The notes: generated from the letters alone by a model not told the origin. Shown: positions 18,201 through 28,140, numbered from the stretch's first letter. The stretch is DNA of 64,000 nt from Sphingomonas sp. FARSPH (GCF_003355005.1 NZ_CP029985.1:620001-684000), one strand, 5' to 3'. Made by a program: numbers and translations.

Positions 18201-19216
18201 GCGAGCTTCGCGCGCTGACCGGCGCCCGCGGCCTCGCCGCCTGGGCGGTGGTGCTCTACCACATCCGCGGATCGATCGCCGGCCTGCCGCCCCGCGCAGA
18301 GGCCGTGCTGGCCAAGGGCTATCTCGCGGTCGATTTCTTCTTCCTCCTGTCGGGCTTCGTCATCTGGCTGACCTGGGGGCCACGCCTGTATGCGCAGGGC
18401 ATGCGCGCAGTGCCGGGCTTCTGGCGCAAGCGCGTCGCCCGCATCTGGCCGCTGCACGCCCTGATGCTGGCGTTCGCCGCGATGCTCGCCCTGCTGCTCG
18501 TCGCGAGTGGGCGGCACGATCCGGCTTTCCCCTTCGCCGAGCTGCCGCTGCACGTCCTGCTGATCCAGAATTGGGGATATACGGACGCGCTACGCTGGAA
18601 CGACCCGGCCTGGTCGATCAGTTCCGAAGCGGCCGCCTATCTGCTGTTTCCCATACTCGCCTGCACGATCGACTGGCGGCGGCTGCCTGCCGCTGCGCTC
18701 GTCGCGATCGCCGCGGCGCTGCTGATCGGGCTGCACGTCGTCATGCGCGACCAGCTGTCGCTCGGCAGCGATATCCCGCGCTTCGGCCTTGCGCGCTGTC
18801 TCGCCGAATTCGGCTGTGGCACGGTGCTTGCGGCGCTCTACCTGCGCCGTCCGTCGATCGTCTGGCCGGCAATCGTCGGCGCTGTCGCCCTGGCTGCGCT
18901 TGTCGCGGGCGCGCCGGAGACGGCCACCGTGCCGGCAGCCTTCGCCGCGCTGCTGCTCTTGCTTGCCCTCACCGCGGGCCTGCGCGGCAATCCGCTCGAA
19001 ACCCGCGTGATCCATTATCTGGGTGACATCAGCTACGCGACCTATCTGTCGCATTTCCTGCTGTGGAAGGCGTTCAAGCTCGTCCGCGATGCCGGCGCGG
19101 TGCCGGGAGGCATGATCGCCGCCTATCTGCTGCTCGTCCTCGCCGCATCGATCGCGCTCTACCATCTGTGGGAACGCCCGGCGCAGCGTTGGGTCAATGC
19201 AGCGCCCCTTTCCTGA
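18197..19216 (+). CDS. Acyltransferase family 3 membrane protein
   Basis: This 339-residue protein starts with GTG overlapping the ligase stop, so translation is coupled. Family signatures are RALTGARGLAAWAVVLYHIR with the catalytic histidine at the first helix and AVDFFFLLSGFVIWLTWGPR. WRKRVARIWPLH follows after the second helix and DPAWSISSEAAAYLLFP near residue 140. About ten helices follow. Such enzymes O-acetylate or O-succinylate exopolysaccharide or lipid-linked sugars in the inner membrane. The context suggests it decorates the glycan handled by the preceding ligase. Confidence 0.9.
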   Translation: MSELRALTGARGLAAWAVVLYHIRGSIAGLPPRAEAVLAKGYLAVDFFFLLSGFVIWLTWGPRLYAQGMRAVPGFWRKRVARIWPLHALMLAFAAMLALLLVASGRHDPAFPFAELPLHVLLIQNWGYTDALRWNDPAWSISSEAAAYLLFPILACTIDWRRLPAAALVAIAAALLIGLHVVMRDQLSLGSDIPRFGLARCLAEFGCGTVLAALYLRRPSIVWPAIVGAVALAALVAGAPETATVPAAFAALLLLLALTAGLRGNPLETRVIHYLGDISYATYLSHFLLWKAFKLVRDAGAVPGGMIAAYLLLVLAASIALYHLWERPAQRWVNAAPLS

Positions 19217-19242
19217 GGGGAAAGGAGCGCCGCGTCGTGGCT

Positions 19243-19797
19243 TCAGGCGTCGGCGAGTTCCTCGGTCAGCGCCTGGATGATCGCGTCGTTGAACGCGGGG
19301 ATGTCGTCCGGCTTGCGGCTGGTGATGAGGTTGCCGTCGACCACCACCTGCTCGTCCTCGACATCGGCGCCGGCATTTTCCAGATCGGTACGCACCGACG
19401 GCCAACTCGTCACGCGGCGGCCGTCGACGACATCCGCCTCGACCAGCAGCCACGGCGCGTGACAGATTGCGGCGACGATCTTGTCGTCCTCCATGAACTC
19501 GGTGACGATCTCGACCGCACGTTCCTGCAGCCGCATCTTGTCCGGATTGCCGACGCCGCCGGGCAGCACCAGCGCATCGTAATCGTCGGTATCGACCTGA
19601 TCGAGCGTGATGTCGGGGGTGATGCTGTCGCCCTTTTCGCTGTCGTGGACGACGCCCTGGATCGCATCGGTCTTGATCGACGCCAGCGTCACCTTGGCGC
19701 CGGCATCGAGAAGCGCCTGACGGGGCTTGAACAATTCGTCCTGCTCGAACCCGTCGGTGGCGAGCATGAGGACGCGGGCTTGGCTGAGATCGGCCAT
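19243..19797 (-). CDS. PfpI/DJ-1 family protein (type 1 glutamine amidotransferase-like)
   Basis: This 184-residue soluble protein is of the PfpI branch of the DJ-1 superfamily, whose members act as deglycases, chaperones or peptidases. Cys112-His113 sits in the nucleophile elbow AAICHAPWLL, and Glu18 (DGFEQDE) completes the usual Glu-Cys-His set. VLPGGVGNPD at 77-86 forms the oxyanion region. The start at 19797 follows AAGGAG. An EcfG-like promoter lies about 50 bases upstream and shares a palindrome with the divergent topoisomerase IB gene, so both are likely stress-induced. Confidence 0.93.
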   Translation of the reverse strand: MADLSQARVLMLATDGFEQDELFKPRQALLDAGAKVTLASIKTDAIQGVVHDSEKGDSITPDITLDQVDTDDYDALVLPGGVGNPDKMRLQERAVEIVTEFMEDDKIVAAICHAPWLLVEADVVDGRRVTSWPSVRTDLENAGADVEDEQVVVDGNLITSRKPDDIPAFNDAIIQALTEELADA

Positions 19798-19844
19798 GAT
19801 CGGGGAACTCCTTTGGGGATTGCGAAGGGGATCGCGCGCCTTCC

Positions 19845-19894
19845 AACACGCGCCCGCGCCGGCCGTTCCGGAACGAAGCGACGGACCGCGCATT
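19845..19894. promoter_or_regulatory. Divergent EcfG-like promoter pair sharing one palindrome
   Basis: The palindrome GTTCCGGAAC at 19865-19874 gives a GGAAC -35 box on each strand. On minus, 16 bases later, TGTT (19848-19845) leads to the PfpI gene. On plus, 16 bases later, CATT (19891-19894) leads to topoisomerase IB. Each -10 differs from CGTT by one base. Distances to the start codons are 47 and 41 bases. Confidence 0.6.
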
Positions 19895-19935
19895 TTCCAC
19901 GATCCGCAACCCATTGTTTCGATTGGGAGACCAAG

Positions 19936-20973
19936 GTGGCTGCCCGCATCGTCTATTGCGATGATTCCAAGCCCGGCATCACACGCAGCAAGGTGCGGAA
20001 CGGCTGGGCCTATTTCGACACGAACGGCGCGCGGATCACCGACCGGGACGAGATCGACCGGCTGAACCGGGTCGGCCTGCCCCCCGCCTACACGAATGCC
20101 TGGTACTGTCCGAAGGCGAACGGCCATATCCAGGCGGTCGGCTGGGACGAGAAGGGGCGCAAGCAATACCGCTACCACACCGACTTCCGCGAGGCGCAGG
20201 AGGCGGCGAAGTACGAACGCTGCGCCGAATTCGGCCACGCGTTGCCCGATCTGCGCCGTGCGGTCGAACGCGACCTTGGCATGCGTGCCCTGACGAAGGA
20301 TCGCGCCGTCGCTGCCGTCGTCCGCCTGCTCGACGTCGCCAACATCCGCGTCGGCAACGAAGCCTATGCGCAGGCGAACAAGAGTTTCGGCGCGACGACG
20401 TTGCGCAAGCGGCACGGCACGGTGCGCGGCGATACGCTGAAGCTGCGCTACAAGGGTAAATCCGGCAAGGAGCGCGACTGCGCCGTGACCGACAAACGCC
20501 TTGCCGCGACCGTGCGCCGGATGCAGGACCTCGACGAACAGCATCTGTTCGCGTGGGTCGATGCTGACGGGGTGGCGCACCCCGTCACGTCGTCCGACGT
20601 CAATGCCTATATCAAGGCGGCGACCGGCGGCGACTTTTCCGCCAAGCATTTCCGCACCTGGGGCGCGAGCGTCTGCGCGTTCGAGGCGCTGGCGACGGCG
20701 GAGGCGGACCTCAGCCTCAAGGCGATGCTGGAACCCGTCGTCGAGCGGCTGGGCAACACACCCGCGATCGCCCGCAAGAGCTACGTTCACCCCGCGCTGA
20801 TCGCGCTCGTCAAAACCGGGCAGAGCGCGTTCCGCAAGGCACTGCGTCTGCCGCGCGCCGGCCGCTGGCTCAGCCGTGAGGAGCGCGGCCTGATCGCGTT
20901 TCTCGAGGCGGGCACCCCAGCATCGAAGCCGCCCGCGACGCTTGCGCCGGAAGCGTTGAAAAAGGCGGCATAA
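19936..20973 (+). CDS. DNA topoisomerase IB (poxvirus/bacterial type)
   Basis: This 345-residue enzyme relaxes supercoils by nicking one strand through a 3'-phosphotyrosine. GTG 19936 follows GGGAGACC, and the protein opens with the family text VAARIVYCDDSKPGITR. Catalytic residues are recognisable: Arg138 (NIRVGNE), Lys175 (KGKSGK), Arg240 (KHFRTW) and the nucleophile Tyr283 (ARKSYVHP). The length fits bacterial TopIB. It shares a stress-type promoter region with the divergent PfpI gene, as is common in alphaproteobacterial general stress regulons. Confidence 0.95.
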   Translation: MAARIVYCDDSKPGITRSKVRNGWAYFDTNGARITDRDEIDRLNRVGLPPAYTNAWYCPKANGHIQAVGWDEKGRKQYRYHTDFREAQEAAKYERCAEFGHALPDLRRAVERDLGMRALTKDRAVAAVVRLLDVANIRVGNEAYAQANKSFGATTLRKRHGTVRGDTLKLRYKGKSGKERDCAVTDKRLAATVRRMQDLDEQHLFAWVDADGVAHPVTSSDVNAYIKAATGGDFSAKHFRTWGASVCAFEALATAEADLSLKAMLEPVVERLGNTPAIARKSYVHPALIALVKTGQSAFRKALRLPRAGRWLSREERGLIAFLEAGTPASKPPATLAPEALKKAA

Positions 20974-21037
20974 CGCATTTTGTGGCACGACGGACGCGTT
21001 TACCGCATCCGACCCCGCCCAAAACGACAGGATACGC

Positions 21038-22192
21038 ATGGCCAATTCCGCCGCCGCCGGACAGCCCGTCTTCGACCCCGGTTCCGTGCAACGTCAATTC
21101 GGCGCGCTGGTCGGCGAAAGCCAGCTGTGGCTGCGCGACCATTGGCTCCACATCCTGATCGCCTTCGTCGCCGGCACGGTGATCGTCCTGGCGCTGCACG
21201 GCCTGCGTCGCCTCGGCGACCGCCTGTGCCGCCGCGACGCATCGCTGCACGGATGGGGCACGGTGATCGGCCGGACGATCGCGCGCACCAACAACTTCTT
21301 CATCGTAATGCTCGCCGCAAAACTGGTCGCGGGCTATGCCGGCGCGCCGGGGCAGGTCGCCACGACGATCGGCTTCCTTTGGATCGTCGCCTCCGTCTTC
21401 CAGGCGGCGATCTGGGCGCGCGAACTGATCCTCGGCGGGATCGAACATCGTACCAGCGCGGAAAACTATTCCGGCGAAGCGTTGCTGTCTGCGCTTGGCC
21501 TGATCCGCCTGCTCGTTTCGGCCGTTCTGTTCGCGGTGGCGCTCGTCGTCGTGCTCGACAATCTGGGAGTCAACGTCACCGGTCTCGTCGCGGGGCTCGG
21601 CGTCGGCGGCATCGCGATCGGTCTCGCCGCACAGGGCATCTTCGCCGACCTGTTCGCGGCTCTCGCCATCATCTTCGACCGGCCGTTCCGCCGCGGCGAC
21701 ACGATCAGCTACGGATCGAGCAGCGGCACGATCGAATCGATCGGCCTCAAATCGACGCGCATCCGCGCCTTCACCGGCGAGCTGCGGATCATCTCCAACC
21801 GGCAGCTGCTCGACAAGGAAATCCTGAACACCGCGGTGCGCGACCATATCCGCCTGAGCTTCACGATCGGCGTCACCTACGAAACGCCGCCCGACACGCT
21901 GGAGCGCGTGCCCGCCATCCTGCGCGAGATCGTCGAGGCGGAGGGCGGCAAGGTCGCACGGTCCGGGTTCGAGACGTTCGGCGCCTCCAGCCTCGATTTC
22001 GCGCTGCAATTCGACATTCCGGGCAACGACTGGGCAACCGCCCACCCGATGCGCGACCGGATCATGATCGCGCTGATCCGTCGCTTCGCCGCGGACGGCA
22101 TCGGCATCGCCTATCCGACGCAGACGACCTACACCGCCGCCCCCGACGGCCGCCTCGTCATGCCCTATCCGGATGGCAAGCCGACGATCTGA
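21038..22192 (+). CDS. Mechanosensitive channel, MscS family
   Basis: This 384-residue inner-membrane channel opens under membrane tension to release solutes on osmotic downshift. Four hydrophobic segments span ~35-200. The pore helix region reads NLGVNVTGLVAGLGVGGIAIGLAAQ (~170-195), rich in Gly/Ala as required. It is followed by FADLFAALAIIFDRPFRRGD, the start of the MscS beta domain. The C-terminal alpha/beta domain contains RIISNRQLLDKEILN. It lies 64 bases after topoisomerase IB in the same direction and may be cotranscribed. Confidence 0.93.
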   Translation: MANSAAAGQPVFDPGSVQRQFGALVGESQLWLRDHWLHILIAFVAGTVIVLALHGLRRLGDRLCRRDASLHGWGTVIGRTIARTNNFFIVMLAAKLVAGYAGAPGQVATTIGFLWIVASVFQAAIWARELILGGIEHRTSAENYSGEALLSALGLIRLLVSAVLFAVALVVVLDNLGVNVTGLVAGLGVGGIAIGLAAQGIFADLFAALAIIFDRPFRRGDTISYGSSSGTIESIGLKSTRIRAFTGELRIISNRQLLDKEILNTAVRDHIRLSFTIGVTYETPPDTLERVPAILREIVEAEGGKVARSGFETFGASSLDFALQFDIPGNDWATAHPMRDRIMIALIRRFAADGIGIAYPTQTTYTAAPDGRLVMPYPDGKPTI

Positions 22193-22356
22193 CGCGGCGA
22201 GTAGGCCTAGCCACTCATATTTTCGAACAACGGGTTCGCTGATTTCTCCAGACCAGGCTAGGCCGGTGACGCGAATTCAAAAATCCGGTTCTTCGATCTT
22301 GCCCCGCGCTTGCCCCTTGGCCTACAGGAGCGCAAGCAAGATCGAGGGGAAAGCCG

Positions 22357-22815
22357 TTGGCCGAACTGACGCCCGAGCAGATGCACGCTGAGGTGGGGAC
22401 GGAGAGCGTCTCCGACTGGATCGAGGTGACGCAGGCGATGATCGATCTGTTCGCCGACGCGACCGGCGATCACCAATTCATCCACGTCGATCCCGAAGCC
22501 GCGGCGCGAACCCCCTTCGGCGGCACGATCGCGCACGGCTTCCTCACCCTGTCGCTGATGCCCGCGCTCGCCGCGAAGACGCCCGACGCACCGCGCCTCG
22601 CCGGCGTGCGGATGGGCGTCAATTACGGCGGCAACAAGGTGCGCTTCCTCACCCCCGTCCGCGCCGGCAGCCGGGTGCGCGGCCGGTTCAAGCTGCTCGA
22701 TTTCGCTGAAAAGCGGCCCGGCCAGTTCCAGCAGACCACCGAATTCACCGTCGAGATCGAGGGGCAGGACAAGCCCGCGCTGATCGCCGAATGGATCGGC
22801 CAAGCCTTTGTCTAA
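22357..22815 (+). CDS. MaoC family dehydratase ((R)-specific enoyl-CoA hydratase type)
   Basis: This 152-residue hot-dog fold protein is likely to hydrate enoyl-CoA to (R)-3-hydroxyacyl-CoA. Translation starts with TTG after GAGGGGA; no upstream ATG fits. The hydratase-2 motif is intact, with Asp38 and His43 in FADATGDHQFIHVD followed by TPFGGTIAHGFLTLSL. It precedes a thiolase gene by 71 bases, and a PHA depolymerase lies 2 kb away, so a link to fatty-acid breakdown or PHA supply is reasonable. Confidence 0.9.
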   Translation: MAELTPEQMHAEVGTESVSDWIEVTQAMIDLFADATGDHQFIHVDPEAAARTPFGGTIAHGFLTLSLMPALAAKTPDAPRLAGVRMGVNYGGNKVRFLTPVRAGSRVRGRFKLLDFAEKRPGQFQQTTEFTVEIEGQDKPALIAEWIGQAFV

Positions 22816-22886
22816 GTCCTTTCTCTAAATCCTTTTCATCATCCGCCAATCGCACGCTCCGGCGTGACCATAAGGGAGTTTCCGCC

Positions 22887-24065
<1,179 letters not shown>

Positions 24066-24129
24066 GGTTGAAGCGGTAACGCCAAGGGTGTATATAGGGT
24101 CTCGGCATTGTCATCGTGCCATCTTGTGT

Positions 24130-24193
24130 GAGCCCCGGTCGTTGCAGCGACCGGGGCTCAAACGTTTGGGGCCCGGGTTGCAGCCCGAGCCCC
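24130..24193. repeat. Twin hairpins with identical TTGCAG loops (REP-like doublet)
   Basis: The first hairpin is a perfect 12-base stem, GAGCCCCGGTCG (24130-24141) with CGACCGGGGCTC (24148-24159). The second has a 10-base stem with one mismatch, GGGGCCCGGG (24168-24177) with CCCGAGCCCC (24184-24193). Both loops read TTGCAG. The first may serve as terminator for the thiolase gene, though no T run follows. Confidence 0.6.
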
Positions 24194-24203
24194 GCCCGTG
24201 TGC

Positions 24204-24293
24204 TTACTTCCTCCGCGTCTCGGCGATCTTTACGGCCAAGGCCGCAAAGCCGATCGAGACGGTCAGGATCTGGCACAAGTCGGACACCGTCAT
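24204..24293 (-). CDS. Candidate 29-residue membrane miniprotein
   Basis: A short frame reads MTVSDLCQILTVSIGF followed by AALAVKIAETRRK and TAA. ATG 24293 is preceded by AGGTGGAG with a 6-base gap. The product would be a single hydrophobic helix (about residues 7-22) with a basic end, a layout shared with small holin-like and type I toxin-like peptides. It lies between the thiolase and PPOX genes on the opposite strand, beside the twin hairpins. Expression is unproven. Confidence 0.45.
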   Translation of the reverse strand: MTVSDLCQILTVSIGFAALAVKIAETRRK

Positions 24294-24422
24294 CGTGGTC
24301 TCCACCTTGTGGTGACGGCAGGATTGCCGCCGCCGGTAGCATGACCGGCCCGCCGGTGTTGCGCAACCAACCCCCCGCGCGCTCGTTCTCCGATGCGAAC
24401 CTCACATTTCGGGAGAGTGACG

Positions 24423-24905
24423 ATGGCCGACCATGACGATCCGCGGGAAATCGCCGACAAGTTCCTGTCCAAGCTGAAGGCCAGTCCGTTCGTGATGATC
24501 GGTCTGACCAATGGCGAACATAGCGAGCCGATGACGGCGCAGCTGGACGACGATCGGCCCAACACGCTGTTCTTCTTCAGCGGTCGCGACAACCGTATCG
24601 CCGGCGGCGGTGACGCGATGGCGCAGTTCGTCGGCAAGGGTCACGATTTCTTCGCCTGCCTCGCCGGCACGGTGTCGCAGGACAACGACCGCGCGCAGAT
24701 CGACCGCCTGTGGAATAACCAGGTCGAGGCCTGGTTTCCGGGCGGCAAGGAAGACCCCAACCTGACGCTGCTGCGCTTCGACATCGACAGCGCGGAATTG
24801 TGGGAAACCGACCTCTCGCTGTCGGGCCGCGTCAAGATGCTGTTCGGCGGCACGATCCGCAGCGACGAGACGAGCAGCCACGCGGTGGTCGACTCGGTCG
24901 CCTGA
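24423..24905 (+). CDS. Pyridoxamine 5'-phosphate oxidase-fold protein (general stress protein 26-like)
   Basis: This 160-residue flavin-binding split-barrel protein begins at an ATG preceded by GGGAGAGTG. Family features are PFVMIGLTNGEHSEPMTAQ near the N-terminus, TLFFFSGRDNRI and the C-terminal ETDLSLSGRVKMLFGG. Members bind FMN or F420 and are often stress-induced; the catalysed reaction is unknown. It is convergent with phaZ and shares a bidirectional terminator with it. Confidence 0.88.
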   Translation: MADHDDPREIADKFLSKLKASPFVMIGLTNGEHSEPMTAQLDDDRPNTLFFFSGRDNRIAGGGDAMAQFVGKGHDFFACLAGTVSQDNDRAQIDRLWNNQVEAWFPGGKEDPNLTLLRFDIDSAELWETDLSLSGRVKMLFGGTIRSDETSSHAVVDSVA

Positions 24906-24928
24906 CCGATCATCGACTTGGCAAAGGC

Positions 24929-24960
24929 AAGGGCGCGGAAACCGCCGGTTCCGCGCCCTT
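24929..24960. terminator. Bidirectional hairpin terminator
   Basis: AAGGGCGCGGAA and TTCCGCGCCCTT form a perfect 12-base stem with an 8-base loop between two convergent genes (PPOX and phaZ). T-rich tracts are short on both sides. Confidence 0.65.
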
Positions 24961-24963
24961 CGC

Positions 24964-26214
24964 TTATCCGGCATTTGCCGCCATCCACTCTTCGACGACC
25001 GGGGCGACACGGTTGCGCCACTTCGATCCGTTGAAGATGCCGTAATGACCCGCACCCTCGACCATCAGATACCGCTTGCGATCCTCGGGCAGCGATGTCG
25101 CCAGCGTCAGCGCCGCCTTGGTCTGGCCCAGTCCGGAAATATCGTCGCGTTCGCCCTCGATCGCGAGCAGACCCACGTCCCTGATCGCGCCCGGATCGAC
25201 GCGGCGGCCGCGGTGCATCATCTCGCCCTTCGGCAACGCATGCGTCTGGAACACCAGATCGACCGTCTGGAGGTAGAACTCCGCAGTCATGTCGCAGATC
25301 GAGCGATATTCCTCGTAAAACGCCTTGGTCGACGCCGCGCTTTCGCCATCGCCCTGGACGAGATGTTTGAACATCTCCCAATGGCTGACCATGTGATTGC
25401 CGAGATTCATCGACATGAAGCCGGCGAGCTGAAGGAAGCCCGGATACACCTTCCGCCCCGCGCCCGGATAGGTCATCGGCACGGTCGCGATCGCATTCTG
25501 TTCGAACCATGCGTGCGGCCGCTCGGTCGCCAGCGTGTTGACCGCGGTCGGCGCCTCGCGCGTGTCGATCGGCCCGCCCATCATCGTCAGCGTGCGCGGA
25601 CGGCACGGATTGCCGTCCGCGCACATCAGTGCGGTCGCGGCATAGCAGGGCACCGATGGCTGGCACACCGCCAGCATATTCGCGCCCCTCGCTGCTGAAT
25701 CGGGCCCGCCCGCATCCGGCCCGATCGCCTCGAGGAAGGCGATCAGATAGTCGATGTAGTCGTCGAGGTCGAAACGCCCTTCCCACACCGGCACCAGCTT
25801 CGCATCGCGCCAGTCGGTGATGTAGACGTCCGCGACCGGCAGCATCCGCTCCACCGTGCCGCGCAGCAGCGTCGCGAAATGGCCCGACATCGGCGCGACG
25901 ATCAGCAGCCTGGGTCCGCCCTCGACACCCTCGCGGCGGAACCGTTTGAGCTGGCCGAACGACTTTTGCAGCACGATCTCCTCGTGCACCGTCACTTCGC
26001 GGCCGTCGATCACCGTATGCGTCAGGCCGAATGCGGGCTTGCCGCGCGGCGCCGCGGCGTGGGCGAACACCTCCAGCGCACTCGCGACGACCGACCCACC
26101 GCCCAGATAGGCCCAGGGGTTGGCGGGGTTCTGCAGCAGCCCCGCGCCGAAAGTCGCCATAGCGCTCGCGCCGGCGAGCATCGACCGCTGCATCTCATAG
26201 GCATCGTAAAGCAT
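24964..26214 (-). CDS. phaZ: Intracellular polyhydroxyalkanoate depolymerase
   Basis: This 416-residue enzyme mobilises stored polyhydroxyalkanoate. It opens with MLYDAYEMQRS as in PhaZ1-type depolymerases. The catalytic Cys184 lies in the lipase-like box AVCQPSVP, matching the Cys nucleophile of Cupriavidus PhaZ1. MSGHFATLLRGTVERMLP and TDWRDAKLVP are conserved family blocks, and the C-terminal His is in EGAGHYGIFNG. There is no signal peptide, consistent with action on cytoplasmic granules. It shows that the organism stores PHA. A TTGCGAC motif lies about 60 bases upstream. Confidence 0.95.
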   Translation of the reverse strand: MLYDAYEMQRSMLAGASAMATFGAGLLQNPANPWAYLGGGSVVASALEVFAHAAAPRGKPAFGLTHTVIDGREVTVHEEIVLQKSFGQLKRFRREGVEGGPRLLIVAPMSGHFATLLRGTVERMLPVADVYITDWRDAKLVPVWEGRFDLDDYIDYLIAFLEAIGPDAGGPDSAARGANMLAVCQPSVPCYAATALMCADGNPCRPRTLTMMGGPIDTREAPTAVNTLATERPHAWFEQNAIATVPMTYPGAGRKVYPGFLQLAGFMSMNLGNHMVSHWEMFKHLVQGDGESAASTKAFYEEYRSICDMTAEFYLQTVDLVFQTHALPKGEMMHRGRRVDPGAIRDVGLLAIEGERDDISGLGQTKAALTLATSLPEDRKRYLMVEGAGHYGIFNGSKWRNRVAPVVEEWMAANAG

Positions 26215-26373
26215 GGCGCCTCTTATCCCAATCGGGGTGTCATGTCCGTAACCAACTTGCCCTTAACGGCGCATTGCGACGAAACGTTGCGCTCACGCTG
26301 AACGGCTGCGTCGCTCATTCAATCGCGCCGGCCGTTGAGCCCCCCGCCCCCCGCTGCTAGGCGCGCGAGCATC

Positions 26374-28140
26374 ATGGCCGCTTCCCCGCCCTCCGGCCGC
26401 CGCCTCGGCGACCTCCGCCTCGTCTGGCAGCGCGTATTGCGCTACCCGCGCCACCTCGCCATCGCGCTGCTCGCGCTGATTACCACCTCGGCCGCGACGA
26501 TCGCCATCCCCTATGGCTTCAAACGGGTGATCGACAACGGCTTCGGCCCCGGCGCTGCGGGGTCGGTGTCGTCGTCCTTCCACTATCTGCTGATGATCGT
26601 CGCGGTGCTCGCGGTGGCGACCGCGATCCGCTTCTACCACGTCTCCTGGCTCGGCGAGCGTGTCGTCGCGGACATCCGGCTGCAGGTGCAGCGCCACCTG
26701 CTCAGCCTGACGCCGCGTTTCTTCGAGGAAAACCGTCCGTCCGAGATCGCCTCGCGCCTCACCTCCGACACGACGCTGATCGAAACGGTGGTCGGCGGCA
26801 CGGTGTCGATCGCGCTGCGCAACACCGCGACCGGCATCGGCGGCATGGCCTATCTGTTCGTGCTCTCGCCAAAACTGGCGGGCATGCTGCTGCTCGGCAT
26901 CCCGCTCATCATCCTGCCGGTGACGATCTTCGGCCGGCGCATTCGTGCGCATTCGCGCGCGTCGCAAGACCGGATTGCCGACGTCGGCGCGATGGTGACC
27001 GAGACGCTGGGCGCGATGAAGATCGTCCAGGCGTTCGGCCAAGAAGAGCGCGAGGCGCACCGCTTTCACGGCGCGGTCGATGCGACCTTCGCCGCGGCGA
27101 AGCAGCGCGTGCTGCTGCGGGCGCTGATGACCGCGATCATGATCGGCCTGATCTTCGGGTCGATCACGCTCGTCGTGTGGGAAGGCGTCGCCGACGTCGC
27201 CGCGGGCCGGCTGACGGGCGGGGGCATGTTCGCCTTCGTCATGACCGGCGGCATCGTCGCCGGCGCGTTCGGCGCGCTGACCGAAGTCTATGGCGACCTT
27301 TTGCGCGGTGCGGGTGCCGCGGGACGGATCGCGGAACTGCTCGCGGAAAAGCCGGAGATCGCGCGCCCCGCCGCGCCGATGCCGCTGCCCGTGCCGGTGC
27401 GCGGCGCGCTGACCTTTGACGACGTCCATTTCCGCTACCCGACCCGACCGGAGGTCGCGGCGCTCGACGGCCTCAACCTCGCGATCCGGCCGGGCGAGAC
27501 GGTCGCCGTCGTCGGCCCGTCGGGCGCGGGCAAGTCGACGCTCTTCCAGCTCGCCGAGCGCTTCTACGATCCGACCGCGGGCCGCATCCTGCTCGATGGC
27601 GTAGACCTGACCGAGGCGGATCCGGCGGCGATCCGCGCGCAGATGGCGATCGTGCCGCAGGAAACCGTGATCTTCGGCGCGAGCGCGCGCGACAATCTGC
27701 GCTACGGCGACTGGCAGGCGAGCGACGACATGTTGTGGGCGGCGGCGGAAGCGGCGAACGCCGCCGACTTCCTGCGCGCACTGCCGGAGGGGCTCGACAC
27801 GTTCCTGGGCGAGGGCGGCGCGCGGCTTTCGGGCGGGCAGCGCCAACGCATCACCATCGCCCGTGCGCTGCTGCGTGACGCGCCGATCCTGCTGCTCGAC
27901 GAGGCGACGAGCGCGCTTGACGCCGAGAGCGAACGGCTGGTGCAGCAGGCGCTGGAACGGCTGATGGAGAACCGCACCACGCTTGTCATCGCGCACCGCC
28001 TGGCGACCGTGCGCGCGGCGCAGCGGATCGTCGTGATGGACGCGGGAAGGATCGTCGAGGAGGGCACGCACGCGACGCTGATCGACCGCGGCGGCCTTTA
28101 TGCGCGGCTCGCCAGCCTCCAGTTCCACGCGGCGGAATAG
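26374..28140 (+). CDS. ABC exporter, fused permease and ATPase (MsbA-like)
   Basis: This 588-residue half-transporter has six transmembrane helices in ~25-300 and an ATPase domain in ~345-580. Walker A is GPSGAGKST (~381-389), the signature is LSGGQRQR (~485) and Walker B is ILLLDEATSALD (~505). The switch His is in LVIAHRLATV. It works as a homodimer and likely exports a lipid or hydrophobic compound. ATG 26374 was chosen over an upstream TTG, which would add a Pro-rich stretch. The gene is monocistronic. Confidence 0.93.
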   Translation: MAASPPSGRRLGDLRLVWQRVLRYPRHLAIALLALITTSAATIAIPYGFKRVIDNGFGPGAAGSVSSSFHYLLMIVAVLAVATAIRFYHVSWLGERVVADIRLQVQRHLLSLTPRFFEENRPSEIASRLTSDTTLIETVVGGTVSIALRNTATGIGGMAYLFVLSPKLAGMLLLGIPLIILPVTIFGRRIRAHSRASQDRIADVGAMVTETLGAMKIVQAFGQEEREAHRFHGAVDATFAAAKQRVLLRALMTAIMIGLIFGSITLVVWEGVADVAAGRLTGGGMFAFVMTGGIVAGAFGALTEVYGDLLRGAGAAGRIAELLAEKPEIARPAAPMPLPVPVRGALTFDDVHFRYPTRPEVAALDGLNLAIRPGETVAVVGPSGAGKSTLFQLAERFYDPTAGRILLDGVDLTEADPAAIRAQMAIVPQETVIFGASARDNLRYGDWQASDDMLWAAAEAANAADFLRALPEGLDTFLGEGGARLSGGQRQRITIARALLRDAPILLLDEATSALDAESERLVQQALERLMENRTTLVIAHRLATVRAAQRIVVMDAGRIVEEGTHATLIDRGGLYARLASLQFHAAE

